Source: Dorea sp. 5-2 (GTDB lineage Bacteria > Bacillota > Clostridia > Lachnospirales > Lachnospiraceae). From it: a DNA stretch of 64,000 nt. Each line of letters begins with the position of its first letter. Position 1 is the first letter of the stretch. The stretch is from contig NZ_KE159726.1 of NCBI RefSeq assembly GCF_000403455.2, forward strand, positions 126,400 to 190,399. Reading direction: 5' to 3'. The notes beneath the pieces were generated by a model. The model was not told the DNA's origin. It ran no database searches and was given only the letters and a program-made list of their open reading frames with translations. Below, one piece after another: positions 34,679-44,301 of this stretch. The translations under genes were made by a program, and so were the position numbers.

Positions 34679-37600
34679 ATGGAGAGAATGAAGAAAGGAG
34701 TGGCAAGCCTTCTTATTCTGGCAATGTGTCTGTCAATGGGATTGCAGTGTGCAGATCCGGTATCTGCGGCAGAAGAGGCAAACGAATATACGGTTCAGCT
34801 TAAGGACACGGAGAATGGCGTCATACAATTCAAAGATTCCAAGGAGCGGACTGCAGTTTATAAGAGTAAAGACACGGTTACCGTCAGGATCTTGCCGGAA
34901 GAAGGATTTTTGCCTGCCCAGGTGGAGATCCTGGATGAGGAGTCACAGGAAGAAGTGATATCTGCAGAATGGACTGGCAAAGAAGAATTTTCATTTCAGA
35001 TGCCTGAGAAGAATGTCGTTATTACTGCCGGATTCGAACCGGCAGTACAGGAACAGGAGGAAACGACCGAAGGAAGCAGTGCGGGCGGTCTGCAGGATGT
35101 GTTTGCCGGAGTAGAGGATATCGAAGCCGGCATTCAGGAAGAGTCCGGGGATGACGGTCTTCGTGATGGCGGCGGAATAGAAGAGCCGCAGACGGGGAAG
35201 TTAAGAACTTATGCGTCAGCCAGGTCGGGAGGCACTTCCACACAGCTGAAAGGTGGGATCGGGAGGATCCAGGTATATAATGATGCCAATGTCATGGTGA
35301 AATCCCACAATGAAGGGATGCTGGCGGTAAACGGAACCCAGGCATTCTGTGCGGATCCCCTTGCAGGATTCAAAAGCGGAAGTGTCACCGGGGTAGATCC
35401 CCGGGAGTATGGGATGACACAGCATGATGTGACGGTCTGTGCTTTGATCCATAAATATGCGCAGGAATATACTTCGCTGACGGAAGATCTGAGGTATCTG
35501 GTGGCACAGTGCCTGATCTGGCGTCAGTTAAACGGCACATTCGGATGGAATTGCGGGAATATTCATATAGACGGCGCGAACCTGGAGATCGGAAGACAGG
35601 GACAGATCTATGCGGAGATACTGAATAAAGTAAGTGAGAATTACAGTAAATACATAGGTGAGGGAATGGTTTATCTCAACGGCGCCACGCAGCCGCTTGC
35701 CCAGTTCTCGCTTAAACCGGCGCTTGGATATATCAGGCTCCATAAGAGTTCGGGCAATACGGAGATTACAGAGGGGAATTCCTGCTATTCTCTTGAGGGC
35801 GCGCAGTATGGCGTATACCAGGATGCCGCCTGTACCCGGCTTGCGGCGACATTGACGACGGACGCCAATGGAGACTCCGACACGGCAAGCCTTGAGCCGG
35901 GGGATTATTATGTAAAAGAAATACGTGCGCCGAGAGGATATGCACTTGACTATGCGGTGTATGATGCCCGGGTTACGACAGCACAGACAACTGATATGCG
36001 GGTAAGCGACGAACCGGTCCGTGACGAATCTCTGATCGAAGTATATAAGATCGACCGGGGAACAAAGATGCCGGGAGCCGAAGGAGCGGCGTCTCTTGAG
36101 AATTCCAGATTCCAGGTGAATTTCTATGCGGGATATTATGATCAGGAACATCTTCCGGATAAGCCGACAAGGAGCTGGATCGTAAAAGCAAGAACGCTGA
36201 GATCCGGGAATGCTGCGGCACGGCGAGGCAGGACGTTAGAAGCGTATGAGAAGATGTCGGGGGATCCATTTTATAGCGATGGAGGGACATTCATACTTCC
36301 GCTTGGAACGGTCAGTATAGAAGAAGTCGGAGCGCCAGTGGGATATCTTCTGGATCCGGTGTATATGCAGCTGATCGACGGTTCTGCAGGTAATGTAGAG
36401 AAGGCAGAAGGAAAGTATGTTTCTCAGGTTATCCAGAACGGCAGCGAGGCGGCGCTGGACGGAGGGAATGCATATGCGGTCGCCGACAGTGTGATCAGGG
36501 GAGATTTTTCTTTGACGAAGATTGACCGGAACACTCAGACGCCGCTTGAGGGCGTCAGATTTAAGATCACGTCGAATACAACCGGTGAGTCGCATGAATT
36601 TACGACGGATGCGAACGGACAGTATTCTTCTTGTTCGGATTATGCGGCGCATAGCCACAATACCAACGGCGGCAATATCGGAGACGGTATGTGGTTCGGA
36701 CTCAATGCAGATGGGGTGATGGCGGCGGTTGACGATGATTCTGGGGCGCTTCCATATGATACGTATACCATCGAAGAGTTAAAATGTGATGCGAACGAGG
36801 GAAAGTTTCTTTATAAAGGGACGGTATCCATTACGAAGGATCAGTATGTTGTGAATCTTGGAAATATTGAGAATGCGGATGTTGCCGTCAGTACAACTGC
36901 GAAGGACGAGGCTAGCGGAACGCATTATGCCAAGGCGGACAGCGAGGTTACGATCCTTGATACGGTGGAGTATATCGGACTTAAGAAGGGATTGGAGTAT
37001 CGGCTGGAGGCTTCGCTGATGAACCGGAATACAGGAAAACTGGTAGAAGACAAAGACGGTGCGCCGGTCAGTGCAACCAAGAAATTCAAACCTAAGGATT
37101 CTAACGGGACGGCAGAGGTGGAGCTCCTCTTTGATGCGTCAGGGCTTGCAGGGATGGATGTGGTGGTATTTGAAGAACTGTACCTGGGCGAAGAGAAGCT
37201 TGCGGAACATAAGGATGTGAATGAAGAGTCGCAGACGATCCATTTTCCGGGAATCGGGACGCAGGCAAAGGATTCGGATACGGATTGTGAATTATCGAAA
37301 GCGGATGATGAGATTACGCTCATAGATACTGTTGCTTATGAGAATCTGCGTATTGGACGGAAGTATACGCTGACGGGGATCCTGATGGATAAGGAGACGA
37401 AGAAGCCGGCGCTTGATAAAGATGGCGATAAGATCAGGGCGAAGACGGAATTTACGGCAGAAACCGCAAGCGGAACCGTCGAAGTGGTGTTTAAGTTCGA
37501 CGGAAGTAATCTGGGAGGAAAGACACTGGTTGCGTTCGAGACACTGACGAAGGATAAGCATGAGTATGCGGTACATCAGGATATTGAGGATGAGGCGCAG

Positions 37601-38482
37601 ACGATCTATATACCGAAGATCGGTACGGAGGCGCGTGACGAGGATACCGGGAGCCATATCTCACGGGCGGATCCAGAAGTGACGATCATCGACGAAGTAA
37701 AGTATGAGAATCTTGTGCCGGGAAGAGAGTATACGCTTGAGGGAGTATTGATAGACCAGAAGACGAAGAAAGAGAAGACGGATGAAGAGGGGAACAAGAT
37801 CATATCGCAGGCGGTATTCACTCCTTCGAAGCCGGAAGGAAGCGTAGAATTGGCATTTCAGTTTGACGGTTCCGGTTATGCAGGAGAGACGCTGGTCGTA
37901 TATGAAGAATTGCTGTACCGTGAGAAATCCATTGCGGAGCATAAAGATGCCGGAGATTCCGGGCAGACCATATATTTTCCGAAGATCGCAACGACGGCGT
38001 CCGCCGAAGAGACAGGGGAGAAAAGCGTTTATGCGGATCAGAAGGTGAAGATTGAGGATCTGGTACGCTATGAGAACCTGATACAAGGGAAGACGTATAA
38101 AGTACGGGGGATCTTAATGGATAAGGCTTCAAAGCAATCTATGAAGGATGCGAAAGGCGCCGAGATCACGGCAGAGACAGAATTTACGGCAGAGGAATCC
38201 TCCGGTGAAGTGAAGGTGAACTTTGAATTCGACGGCAGCATCCTCGCAGGCAAGACTACAGTGGTATTCGAAGAATTGTTTGCGGAAGAGAAGAGTATCG
38301 CAGTCCATGCGGATATCGAGGATGAGGATCAGTCCGTAGAACTGGTAAGCCCGCCGGGGCGGTCAAGGGCGCCGAAGACCGGAGATATTCCGCTTAAGTT
38401 GATCTGTATCTATGTAGTTCTCTTTGTTGCCTGCGGCGGTCTGCTTGTAAGGCTGGAATTGAGAAGCAGCCGGAATCTTTGA
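34679..38482 (+). CDS. Wall-anchored adhesin: thioester domain, SpaA/CnaB domains, four VaFE repeats, sortase signal
   Basis: 1267 residues. A signal peptide ends near residue 31. A small beta domain (to about 110) and an acidic linker follow. Residues about 195-345 look like a thioester domain, with the Cys in AFCADP (about 224) and the Gln in either the AQCLIW or the IWRQL segment (about 276-282). SpaA/CnaB-like domains follow (to about 730). Then come four repeats of about 120 residues in the VaFE style (VVFEELY, VAFETLT, VVYEELL, VVFEELF), which form internal ester cross-links in known members. The end is APKTGD, a hydrophobic span and basic tail: a sortase substrate. It likely bonds covalently to host or surface ligands. 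Confidence 0.88.
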   Translation: MERMKKGVASLLILAMCLSMGLQCADPVSAAEEANEYTVQLKDTENGVIQFKDSKERTAVYKSKDTVTVRILPEEGFLPAQVEILDEESQEEVISAEWTGKEEFSFQMPEKNVVITAGFEPAVQEQEETTEGSSAGGLQDVFAGVEDIEAGIQEESGDDGLRDGGGIEEPQTGKLRTYASARSGGTSTQLKGGIGRIQVYNDANVMVKSHNEGMLAVNGTQAFCADPLAGFKSGSVTGVDPREYGMTQHDVTVCALIHKYAQEYTSLTEDLRYLVAQCLIWRQLNGTFGWNCGNIHIDGANLEIGRQGQIYAEILNKVSENYSKYIGEGMVYLNGATQPLAQFSLKPALGYIRLHKSSGNTEITEGNSCYSLEGAQYGVYQDAACTRLAATLTTDANGDSDTASLEPGDYYVKEIRAPRGYALDYAVYDARVTTAQTTDMRVSDEPVRDESLIEVYKIDRGTKMPGAEGAASLENSRFQVNFYAGYYDQEHLPDKPTRSWIVKARTLRSGNAAARRGRTLEAYEKMSGDPFYSDGGTFILPLGTVSIEEVGAPVGYLLDPVYMQLIDGSAGNVEKAEGKYVSQVIQNGSEAALDGGNAYAVADSVIRGDFSLTKIDRNTQTPLEGVRFKITSNTTGESHEFTTDANGQYSSCSDYAAHSHNTNGGNIGDGMWFGLNADGVMAAVDDDSGALPYDTYTIEELKCDANEGKFLYKGTVSITKDQYVVNLGNIENADVAVSTTAKDEASGTHYAKADSEVTILDTVEYIGLKKGLEYRLEASLMNRNTGKLVEDKDGAPVSATKKFKPKDSNGTAEVELLFDASGLAGMDVVVFEELYLGEEKLAEHKDVNEESQTIHFPGIGTQAKDSDTDCELSKADDEITLIDTVAYENLRIGRKYTLTGILMDKETKKPALDKDGDKIRAKTEFTAETASGTVEVVFKFDGSNLGGKTLVAFETLTKDKHEYAVHQDIEDEAQTIYIPKIGTEARDEDTGSHISRADPEVTIIDEVKYENLVPGREYTLEGVLIDQKTKKEKTDEEGNKIISQAVFTPSKPEGSVELAFQFDGSGYAGETLVVYEELLYREKSIAEHKDAGDSGQTIYFPKIATTASAEETGEKSVYADQKVKIEDLVRYENLIQGKTYKVRGILMDKASKQSMKDAKGAEITAETEFTAEESSGEVKVNFEFDGSILAGKTTVVFEELFAEEKSIAVHADIEDEDQSVELVSPPGRSRAPKTGDIPLKLICIYVVLFVACGGLLVRLELRSSRNL

Positions 38483-38648
38483 TCTTTATATTGGATTTTA
38501 TTGGTTTTCATAAATTCATTCTGGACATCCGGCATATCTTCAAGTACAATAGGGGATATGAGAATAAAAACAGAGTTCGCTCGGTAATCATACAAAGCTT
38601 ATCAAATCGGACGAAGACTGTATATTACGAAAGAAAGGGAGATGGAAG

Positions 38649-39221
38649 ATGAGTAACCTTACAGAGATTAGATGGCACGGCCGCGGCGGCCAGGGTGCCA
38701 AGACTGCCGCACTGCTCCTTGCGGATGTGGCGTTTCAGACAGGGAAACATGTCCAGGGCTTTCCGGAATATGGACCGGAACGTATGGGCGCGCCGATCAC
38801 GGCATATAACCGGATCAGTGACACACAGATCCGTGTACATTCCAATATCTACGATCCGCAGTATGTGGTTGTTGTTGATGAATCACTGTTAGAAGCAGTT
38901 GATGTAACCAGCGGCCTGAAGAAAGAAGGAGCGATCCTTATCAATACTTCACGCCCGAAAGAGGAGATCATTCCTCATCTGAAGGGATATGAAGGAAAGG
39001 TCTATACGATTGACGCGCATAAAGTATCCATGGCGACGATGGGAAGATATTTCCCCAACACGCCGCTTCTTGCAGCGATCGTGAAGGTGGCGGATATCAT
39101 GGACGAAGAGACATTCTTAAGAGAAATGCGCGCATCATTTTCACATAAGTTTGCCAGCAAGCCGGAGGTGATTGACGGCAATATGGCGGCACTTAAGATG
39201 GCGCTTGAGGAGGTGCGGTAA
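38649..39221 (+). CDS. porC: 2-oxoacid:ferredoxin oxidoreductase, gamma subunit
   Basis: 190 residues. It begins LTEIRWHGRGGQGAKTAALLLADVAFQ, the gamma-subunit signature, with FPEYGPERMGAPITAYNRIS shortly after. It is the first gene of a gamma-delta-alpha-beta operon and overlaps the next start by one base (TAATG). The complex oxidatively decarboxylates a 2-oxoacid to acyl-CoA and reduces ferredoxin. Pyruvate is the default substrate; 2-oxoisovalerate cannot be excluded. Confidence 0.9.
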   Translation: MSNLTEIRWHGRGGQGAKTAALLLADVAFQTGKHVQGFPEYGPERMGAPITAYNRISDTQIRVHSNIYDPQYVVVVDESLLEAVDVTSGLKKEGAILINTSRPKEEIIPHLKGYEGKVYTIDAHKVSMATMGRYFPNTPLLAAIVKVADIMDEETFLREMRASFSHKFASKPEVIDGNMAALKMALEEVR

Positions 39222-39523
39222 TGGCGACAGATATCACAAGATTAGGAGTAAAGGCAGCCTGGAAGGATCTGACGGAAGGCATGGTGATCGCCGGGGCAGG
39301 GACTTCGAAGGATTTTAACACCGGCGAGTGGTCTACGGACAAGCCGGTATTTATAGAAGAGAAATGTAAGCAGTGCTTACTGTGCACGCCGGTCTGCCCG
39401 GACAGCTGTATTCCGGTGAAGGATGGCAAAAGAGGCGAATTTGATTACGATCATTGCAAAGGATGCGGTATCTGTGTAAAATCATGCCCGTTCGGCGCGA
39501 TCACGATGGAAGGAGTGGAATAA
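39221..39523 (+). CDS. porD: 2-oxoacid:ferredoxin oxidoreductase, delta (2x 4Fe-4S) subunit
   Basis: 100 residues. Two ferredoxin-type clusters are plain: CKQCLLCTPVCPDSC and CKGCGICVKSCPFGAI. It passes electrons from the TPP site of the beta subunit to external ferredoxin. It is tightly packed between the gamma and alpha genes. Confidence 0.93.
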   Translation: MATDITRLGVKAAWKDLTEGMVIAGAGTSKDFNTGEWSTDKPVFIEEKCKQCLLCTPVCPDSCIPVKDGKRGEFDYDHCKGCGICVKSCPFGAITMEGVE

Positions 39524-39524
39524 G

Positions 39525-40706
39525 ATGGCAAAGAGAGATCGTTTATCAGGAAATGAGGCAATTGCGATCGCATTGCGGCAGATCGATCCGGATGTATTTC
39601 CGGCGTTCCCGATCACTCCGTCCACGGAGATCCCGCAGTATTTTGCCTCCTTTGTGGCAAATGGACAGGTAGATACGGAATTTATTCCGGTGGAGAGCGA
39701 GCACAGCTCTATGAGCGCCGCCATCGGAGCCTCGGCGGCGGGAGCGAGGAGTCTTACGGCAACCTCATCCTGCGGACTTGCATATATGTGGGAAGAATTA
39801 TACATAGCGGCATCTAACCGTCTGCCGCTTGCTCTGGCGGTGGTAAACCGTGCATTATCAGGACCGATCAATATTAACTGTGATCATTCTGACAGTATGG
39901 GCGCAAGGGATGCCGGATGGATCCAGATCTATGCGGAGAACAATCAGGAAGCCTATGACAATATGGTACAGGCTTACCGCATTGCCGAACATAAGGATGT
40001 GAGACTGCCGATCATGATCTGCCAGGATGGTTTTATCACCAGCCATGCAGTCGAGAATATGGAGCTTTTGGAGGATGATGACGTTAAGAAGTTTGTCGGA
40101 GAATATGAACCGGAGAACTATCTGCTGAACCCGGAATGTCCGATGGCGGTGGGACCCTATTCCATCACAGACTATTATATGGAAGCAAAACGTAATCAGG
40201 CGGAAGGTATGAAGCATGCAGAAGAAGTAGTACTTGAGGTGGCGAAGGAATTCGCAGAGATCTCCGGCAGAGAGTATGGCTTATTTGAAGCGTATCGTAT
40301 GGAGGATGCCGAGTATGCGGTTGTGATGATCGGATCGGCGGCAGGCACGACAAAAGATGCCATTGATAAGCTGCGGGAGGCGGGAGAGAAGGTCGGTCTT
40401 CTGAAGATCCGCCTCTACCGCCCGTTCCCGGCAGAGGCGATCGCACAGGCTTTGTCAGGTGTGAAGTCAGTCGCCGTTATGGATCGTGCGGAAGGGTATA
40501 CGAATCACGGCGGCCCGTTAGGCGCGGATGTGATGTCGGCATTATACAGGGCAAGATCACAGGCTCTGGCGGTGAACTATATCTATGGCCTGGGCGGACG
40601 TGATGTGCGTGTGGAAGATATGGAAGGTGTATTTGCAACCCTGAAACAGATAGCGGCGGACGGCGATGCAGGAGAGATGTATCGTTATCTGGGAATCAGA
40701 GAATAG
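39525..40706 (+). CDS. porA: 2-oxoacid:ferredoxin oxidoreductase, alpha subunit
   Basis: 393 residues. The pyrimidine-binding domain starts LSGNEAIAIALRQIDPDVFPAFPITPSTEIPQYF and contains EFIPVESEHSSMSAAIGASA; the second part has MICQDGFITSHAVENMELL and a transketolase C-like end (VGLLKIRLYRPFPAEAI). The Ser/Thr-rich substrate loop matches the pyruvate/oxoisovalerate group. It starts one base after the delta stop. Confidence 0.92.
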   Translation: MAKRDRLSGNEAIAIALRQIDPDVFPAFPITPSTEIPQYFASFVANGQVDTEFIPVESEHSSMSAAIGASAAGARSLTATSSCGLAYMWEELYIAASNRLPLALAVVNRALSGPININCDHSDSMGARDAGWIQIYAENNQEAYDNMVQAYRIAEHKDVRLPIMICQDGFITSHAVENMELLEDDDVKKFVGEYEPENYLLNPECPMAVGPYSITDYYMEAKRNQAEGMKHAEEVVLEVAKEFAEISGREYGLFEAYRMEDAEYAVVMIGSAAGTTKDAIDKLREAGEKVGLLKIRLYRPFPAEAIAQALSGVKSVAVMDRAEGYTNHGGPLGADVMSALYRARSQALAVNYIYGLGGRDVRVEDMEGVFATLKQIAADGDAGEMYRYLGIRE

Positions 40707-40718
40707 GGGGGACAAAAG

Positions 40719-41654
40719 ATGAGTTATAATTTCAAAGAGACGATGAGTAAACCGGAACGTCTGGCGCCCGGGCACAGGATGTGCGCGGGCTGCGGCGGGA
40801 CGATCGCGGTAAGAAACGTACTGCGGGGGCTTCATGAGGGAGATAAGGCTGTGATCGGTAATGCCACAGGATGTCTCGAGGTATCTACGTTTACCTATCC
40901 GTATACGGCGTGGGAGGACAGCTATATCCACAATGCATTTGAGAATGCAGGAGCGACCCTGAGCGGAGTGGAGGGTGCATACAGAGCCTTGAAGAGAAAA
41001 GGGAAATTAGACGAGACGTATAAATTCATCACATTCGGCGGTGACGGCGGAACCTATGATATCGGTTTCCAGTCACTGTCCGGCGCGATGGAGCGGAATA
41101 CGGATATGGTATATGTATGTTACGACAACGGGGCATATATGAACACGGGAATCCAGCGTTCTTCGGCGACGCCGATGTATGCGGACACGACGACGACTCC
41201 TGTGGGAAGTGCCAGCAACGGTAAGCCGCAGAATCGTAAGGATCTTGCTGCGATCATAGCCGCACACGACGTTCCTTATGTGGCACAGACTACATTTATC
41301 GGCAATTTTAAGGATCTTCATGTAAAGTCCGAGAAGGCGATCTACACACCGGGAGCGGCTTTCCTGAATATTATGGCTCCATGCCCGAGAGGTTGGAGGT
41401 ATAATACTCCGGATATTATGGAGATCTGCAAGATGGGGGTAGAGACTTGTTACTGGCCGTTATTCGAAGTGACGGAGGGTAAGTGGATCCTGAACTATGA
41501 GCCAAAGAAGAAGCTTCCGATCGAGGATTTCCTCAGATCCCAGGGGCGGTTTAAACACTTATTTAAGAAAGGAAACGAATATCTGATCGAAGAATTCCAG
41601 AAAGAAGTAGACCGAAGATGGGAAGAACTCAAGTTCAGATGTTCCAGGGGATAG
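40719..41654 (+). CDS. porB: 2-oxoacid:ferredoxin oxidoreductase, beta (TPP) subunit
   Basis: 311 residues. HRMCAGCGGTIAVRN supplies two cluster-binding cysteines and a third lies in GNATGCLEVST; TPP/Mg binding is in FGGDGGTYDIGFQSLSGAM and YDNGAYMNTGIQRSSATP. These are standard for the four-subunit POR/VOR class. It completes the operon, and a sodium symporter gene starts seven bases later, suggesting the enzyme works on oxoacids derived from an imported amino acid. Confidence 0.92.
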   Translation: MSYNFKETMSKPERLAPGHRMCAGCGGTIAVRNVLRGLHEGDKAVIGNATGCLEVSTFTYPYTAWEDSYIHNAFENAGATLSGVEGAYRALKRKGKLDETYKFITFGGDGGTYDIGFQSLSGAMERNTDMVYVCYDNGAYMNTGIQRSSATPMYADTTTTPVGSASNGKPQNRKDLAAIIAAHDVPYVAQTTFIGNFKDLHVKSEKAIYTPGAAFLNIMAPCPRGWRYNTPDIMEICKMGVETCYWPLFEVTEGKWILNYEPKKKLPIEDFLRSQGRFKHLFKKGNEYLIEEFQKEVDRRWEELKFRCSRG

Positions 41655-41660
41655 AGTAAA

Positions 41661-43130
41661 GTGAAGAGAGAAAAGTTCGGGTCGCGTCTGGGGTTCATTC
41701 TGGTGTCTGCCGGATGCGCGATAGGAATCGGGAATGTTTGGAAGTTCCCGTATATGTGCGGGGAGTTTGGAGGAGCGGCTTTCATCCTCATCTATCTGAT
41801 CTTCTTGCTGATCATGGGGATACCGGTCATGATCTGTGAGTTTGCGGTGGGAAGAGGAAGCCGGCGAAGCGTGGCGGCAGGCTTTGAGAAGTTAGAGCCT
41901 GCCGGAAGCCGCTGGCATGTGACGAAATGGATCGGCGTGATAGGGTGTTACCTGCTTATGATGTTCTATACTACGGTGGGCGGTTGGATGATGTATTACT
42001 GTTACCGCAGTATAAAAGGAGAATTCGTGGGCGCGTCATCGGATACGGTGGCAGCGGGATTCACAGATATGCTTGGGAATGTGCCGGTTATGGTATTCTG
42101 GACGGTACTGATCTGTATCGTGGGTTTTGCTGTCTGTTACTTCGGGATCCAGAAAGGGATCGAGCGAGTCTCCAAATTCATGATGTCCGCACTCCTTATT
42201 ATCATGGTAGTATTGGCGGTTCATTCGGTATTTCTAAAGGGGGCGGGAGAAGGTATCCGTTTCTATCTGGTGCCGGATTTTGCCGGAATGAAAGAGATCG
42301 GGATCGGAAATGTGATCTTCGGGGCGATGAGCCAGGCGTTCTTTACCCTTTCCATCGGGATCGGCGCGATGCTGATCTTCGGAAGCTATATCGGGCGGGA
42401 AAGGAGCCTTGCAGGCGAGGCGGTCAGTATTACTGCGCTTGATACTTTCGTTGCATTGATGGCGGGATTTATCATTATACCGTCCTGCTTTGCATTCGGT
42501 ATCGAACCGGGGGCGGGTCCAAGCCTGATCTTCATTACGATACCTAATATATTTGCCCAGATGCCGGGCGGACGAGTATGGGCTGCGCTGTTCTTCTTGT
42601 TTCTGACCTTTGCAGCATTCACGACCATCGTGGCGGTATTCGAGAATATTATCTCGTTTGCCATTGATCTGCTTGGCTGGTCCAGAAAGAAGAGTGTCAT
42701 GGTGAATGTGGTGATGCTTGTCATTTTAAGTATGCCGTGTGTGCTTGGCTTCAATGTCCTTGCAGGATTCGAGCCGCTGGGCGCCGGGACGAATATCATG
42801 GATCTTGAGGATTTTATCGTATCCAATAATCTGCTTCCTCTGGGAAGCCTGGGGTATGTGTTGTTCTGTACCAGGAAGAACGGTTGGGGATGGGAGAATT
42901 TTCTGAATGAAGCCAATGCAGGGGATGGGATCCATTTCCCGCGCGGGCTTAAGGGATATGTGTCTTATGTGCTCCCGGTGATCATTGTCGTCATCTACCT
43001 GAAAGGGTATTATGATATGTTTGCCGGACGCGGGACGGCTGTGCTTGCCGGATGGATGGCGGCGGCCGTGCTGTTCTTAGGATTCGTGTTGTTCTGTGCG
43101 TCAAAAAAAGGCAGTGAAAAGCAGCAATAA
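41661..43130 (+). CDS. Sodium-dependent amino-acid transporter (NSS/SNF family)
   Basis: 489 residues from a GTG start with AGGGG upstream. The NSS signature opens the protein: KFGSRLGFILVSAGCAIGIGNVWKFPYMCGEFGGAAF, with the unwound helix 1 residues GxGNxWKFPY that bind sodium and substrate. About eleven to twelve membrane segments follow, as in bacterial NSS proteins such as LeuT-like MhsT. It sits immediately after the por genes, so amino-acid uptake and fermentative oxidation are probably linked. The preferred amino acid is not readable. Confidence 0.9.
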   Translation: MKREKFGSRLGFILVSAGCAIGIGNVWKFPYMCGEFGGAAFILIYLIFLLIMGIPVMICEFAVGRGSRRSVAAGFEKLEPAGSRWHVTKWIGVIGCYLLMMFYTTVGGWMMYYCYRSIKGEFVGASSDTVAAGFTDMLGNVPVMVFWTVLICIVGFAVCYFGIQKGIERVSKFMMSALLIIMVVLAVHSVFLKGAGEGIRFYLVPDFAGMKEIGIGNVIFGAMSQAFFTLSIGIGAMLIFGSYIGRERSLAGEAVSITALDTFVALMAGFIIIPSCFAFGIEPGAGPSLIFITIPNIFAQMPGGRVWAALFFLFLTFAAFTTIVAVFENIISFAIDLLGWSRKKSVMVNVVMLVILSMPCVLGFNVLAGFEPLGAGTNIMDLEDFIVSNNLLPLGSLGYVLFCTRKNGWGWENFLNEANAGDGIHFPRGLKGYVSYVLPVIIVVIYLKGYYDMFAGRGTAVLAGWMAAAVLFLGFVLFCASKKGSEKQQ

Positions 43131-43229
43131 TTCTTTCAAATAGTTCTTTCAAGGCAGATGTTTCTTTACAAAAGCAGATAAATACATTAGAATGAAAGAA
43201 AGACTTGCTGTGAAAGGAGTAAATGGAAG

Positions 43230-43583
43230 ATGGAAGAGAAGAGAAACAGCAGACGTATGGGGTTGACGGCGAGATTATTGATCAAGAATATGAATGATGA
43301 TTCGGCAAAGGAAGAGGAAGTAGAGATTGATGTGTTGGATGTATCGACGACGGGAGTGGGATTTAGTTGTGGTTATCCGCTGACGATCGGGGCGGTATAC
43401 GAGACATCCTTGAAGATATGGACGGATGAGGTGATCCATGCGTTTTTGAAGGTGGTCAGGATTGAACAGACGAAAGACGAGAAATATATCTGCGGCACTA
43501 TTTTCATCGGACTGCCGGAGATGAACGCGCGGCGTATCGAAGTCTATGATATGCTGAGCCGTATCAAGGAAGGCGAAGAATAG
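43230..43583 (+). CDS. Single-domain PilZ protein
   Basis: 117 residues, almost entirely one PilZ domain. The Arg-rich start EEKRNSRRMGLTARLLIKN and DVLDVSTTGVGFSCG (DxSxxG) are the cyclic di-GMP contacts. Stand-alone PilZ proteins act as small adaptors. AAGGAG lies before the ATG and a terminator follows. Confidence 0.85.
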   Translation: MEEKRNSRRMGLTARLLIKNMNDDSAKEEEVEIDVLDVSTTGVGFSCGYPLTIGAVYETSLKIWTDEVIHAFLKVVRIEQTKDEKYICGTIFIGLPEMNARRIEVYDMLSRIKEGEE

Positions 43584-43614
43584 CAGCCTGTCTAAAGGAG
43601 ATAAGTATAGAAAG

Positions 43615-43645
43615 GACCGTGGATCTATGTGTCTATGGTCTTTTT
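43615..43645 (+). terminator. Terminator after the PilZ gene
   Basis: GACCGTGGA/TCTATGGTC with two G-T pairs, an eight-base loop and five Ts. Confidence 0.65.
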
Positions 43646-43719
43646 CATATCAAATACGATTGCTTCAAGATTAATGCAATGATGTACTAAGAAATATTCA
43701 TAGAAATATGAGGAGCAGA

Positions 43720-44301
43720 ATGAGAAAATACGAAGAAAAGAAATATCTCTTTGAGAATATAAAAGATCATATCTATCCATGGGTCAAAGAAGAACTCAGA
43801 GATTCAAAGGCACAGAACGGAAAGAATATTTCGGAAAAAGATACGCCGATCGTGTCATTTATTAACGGTCTTTCGATTATATTTGTTATTAAGCGGGATG
43901 AAGATGTGTATGAGGTGCTGAAAGATAATATGCTGCCGCCGGGCTGTGATGTGGAGGCGTTGTATTATAAGGCTTGTGAGAATCTTGCCAGGGACGTGGA
44001 GTTTGTGTTTGCCAATACCTGGTATGGCGGCTTCGCTGTCCTGGCGGACGGGTGGCATGAGGGAAGTTCACTTTGTCTAAAGCATATCTGGCAGGTGTGT
44101 GTGGACAAATTAAAGGATGATCTTATCATCGCGGCGCCGACCCGGGAGACAGTGCTGTTCGCACCGGCGTCGCAGGAAAAGGTTGTTGAGAGGATGGTGA
44201 GTCACGCAGAACAGGCATATGATCAGGCGAAAGATAAAGTCAGTAGAAAACGAATGCTGTTTTCGAAAGACAGGAAGGAGCTGACAGCGTATGAAGATTA
44301 A
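43720..44301 (+). CDS. YtpQ/DUF1444-like protein
   Basis: 193 residues from the second ATG (MRKYEEKKYLFENIK), which has AGGAGC before it. The C-terminal part, NTWYGGFAVLADGWHEGSSLCLKHIW followed by DDLIIAAPTRETVLFAPA, resembles the end of DUF1444/YtpQ proteins (pattern: small-residue turn, SLLL, then AxPxRDxxLF). No enzymatic motif is visible. It overlaps the following HAD gene by 11 bases. Function unknown. Confidence 0.65.
   Translation: MRKYEEKKYLFENIKDHIYPWVKEELRDSKAQNGKNISEKDTPIVSFINGLSIIFVIKRDEDVYEVLKDNMLPPGCDVEALYYKACENLARDVEFVFANTWYGGFAVLADGWHEGSSLCLKHIWQVCVDKLKDDLIIAAPTRETVLFAPASQEKVVERMVSHAEQAYDQAKDKVSRKRMLFSKDRKELTAYED

Noticed and set aside
35528-36151. Long antisense frames inside the adhesin gene
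   Set aside because: All are shadows; they are rich in Arg, Ser and Leu as expected for reverse reading of this gene.
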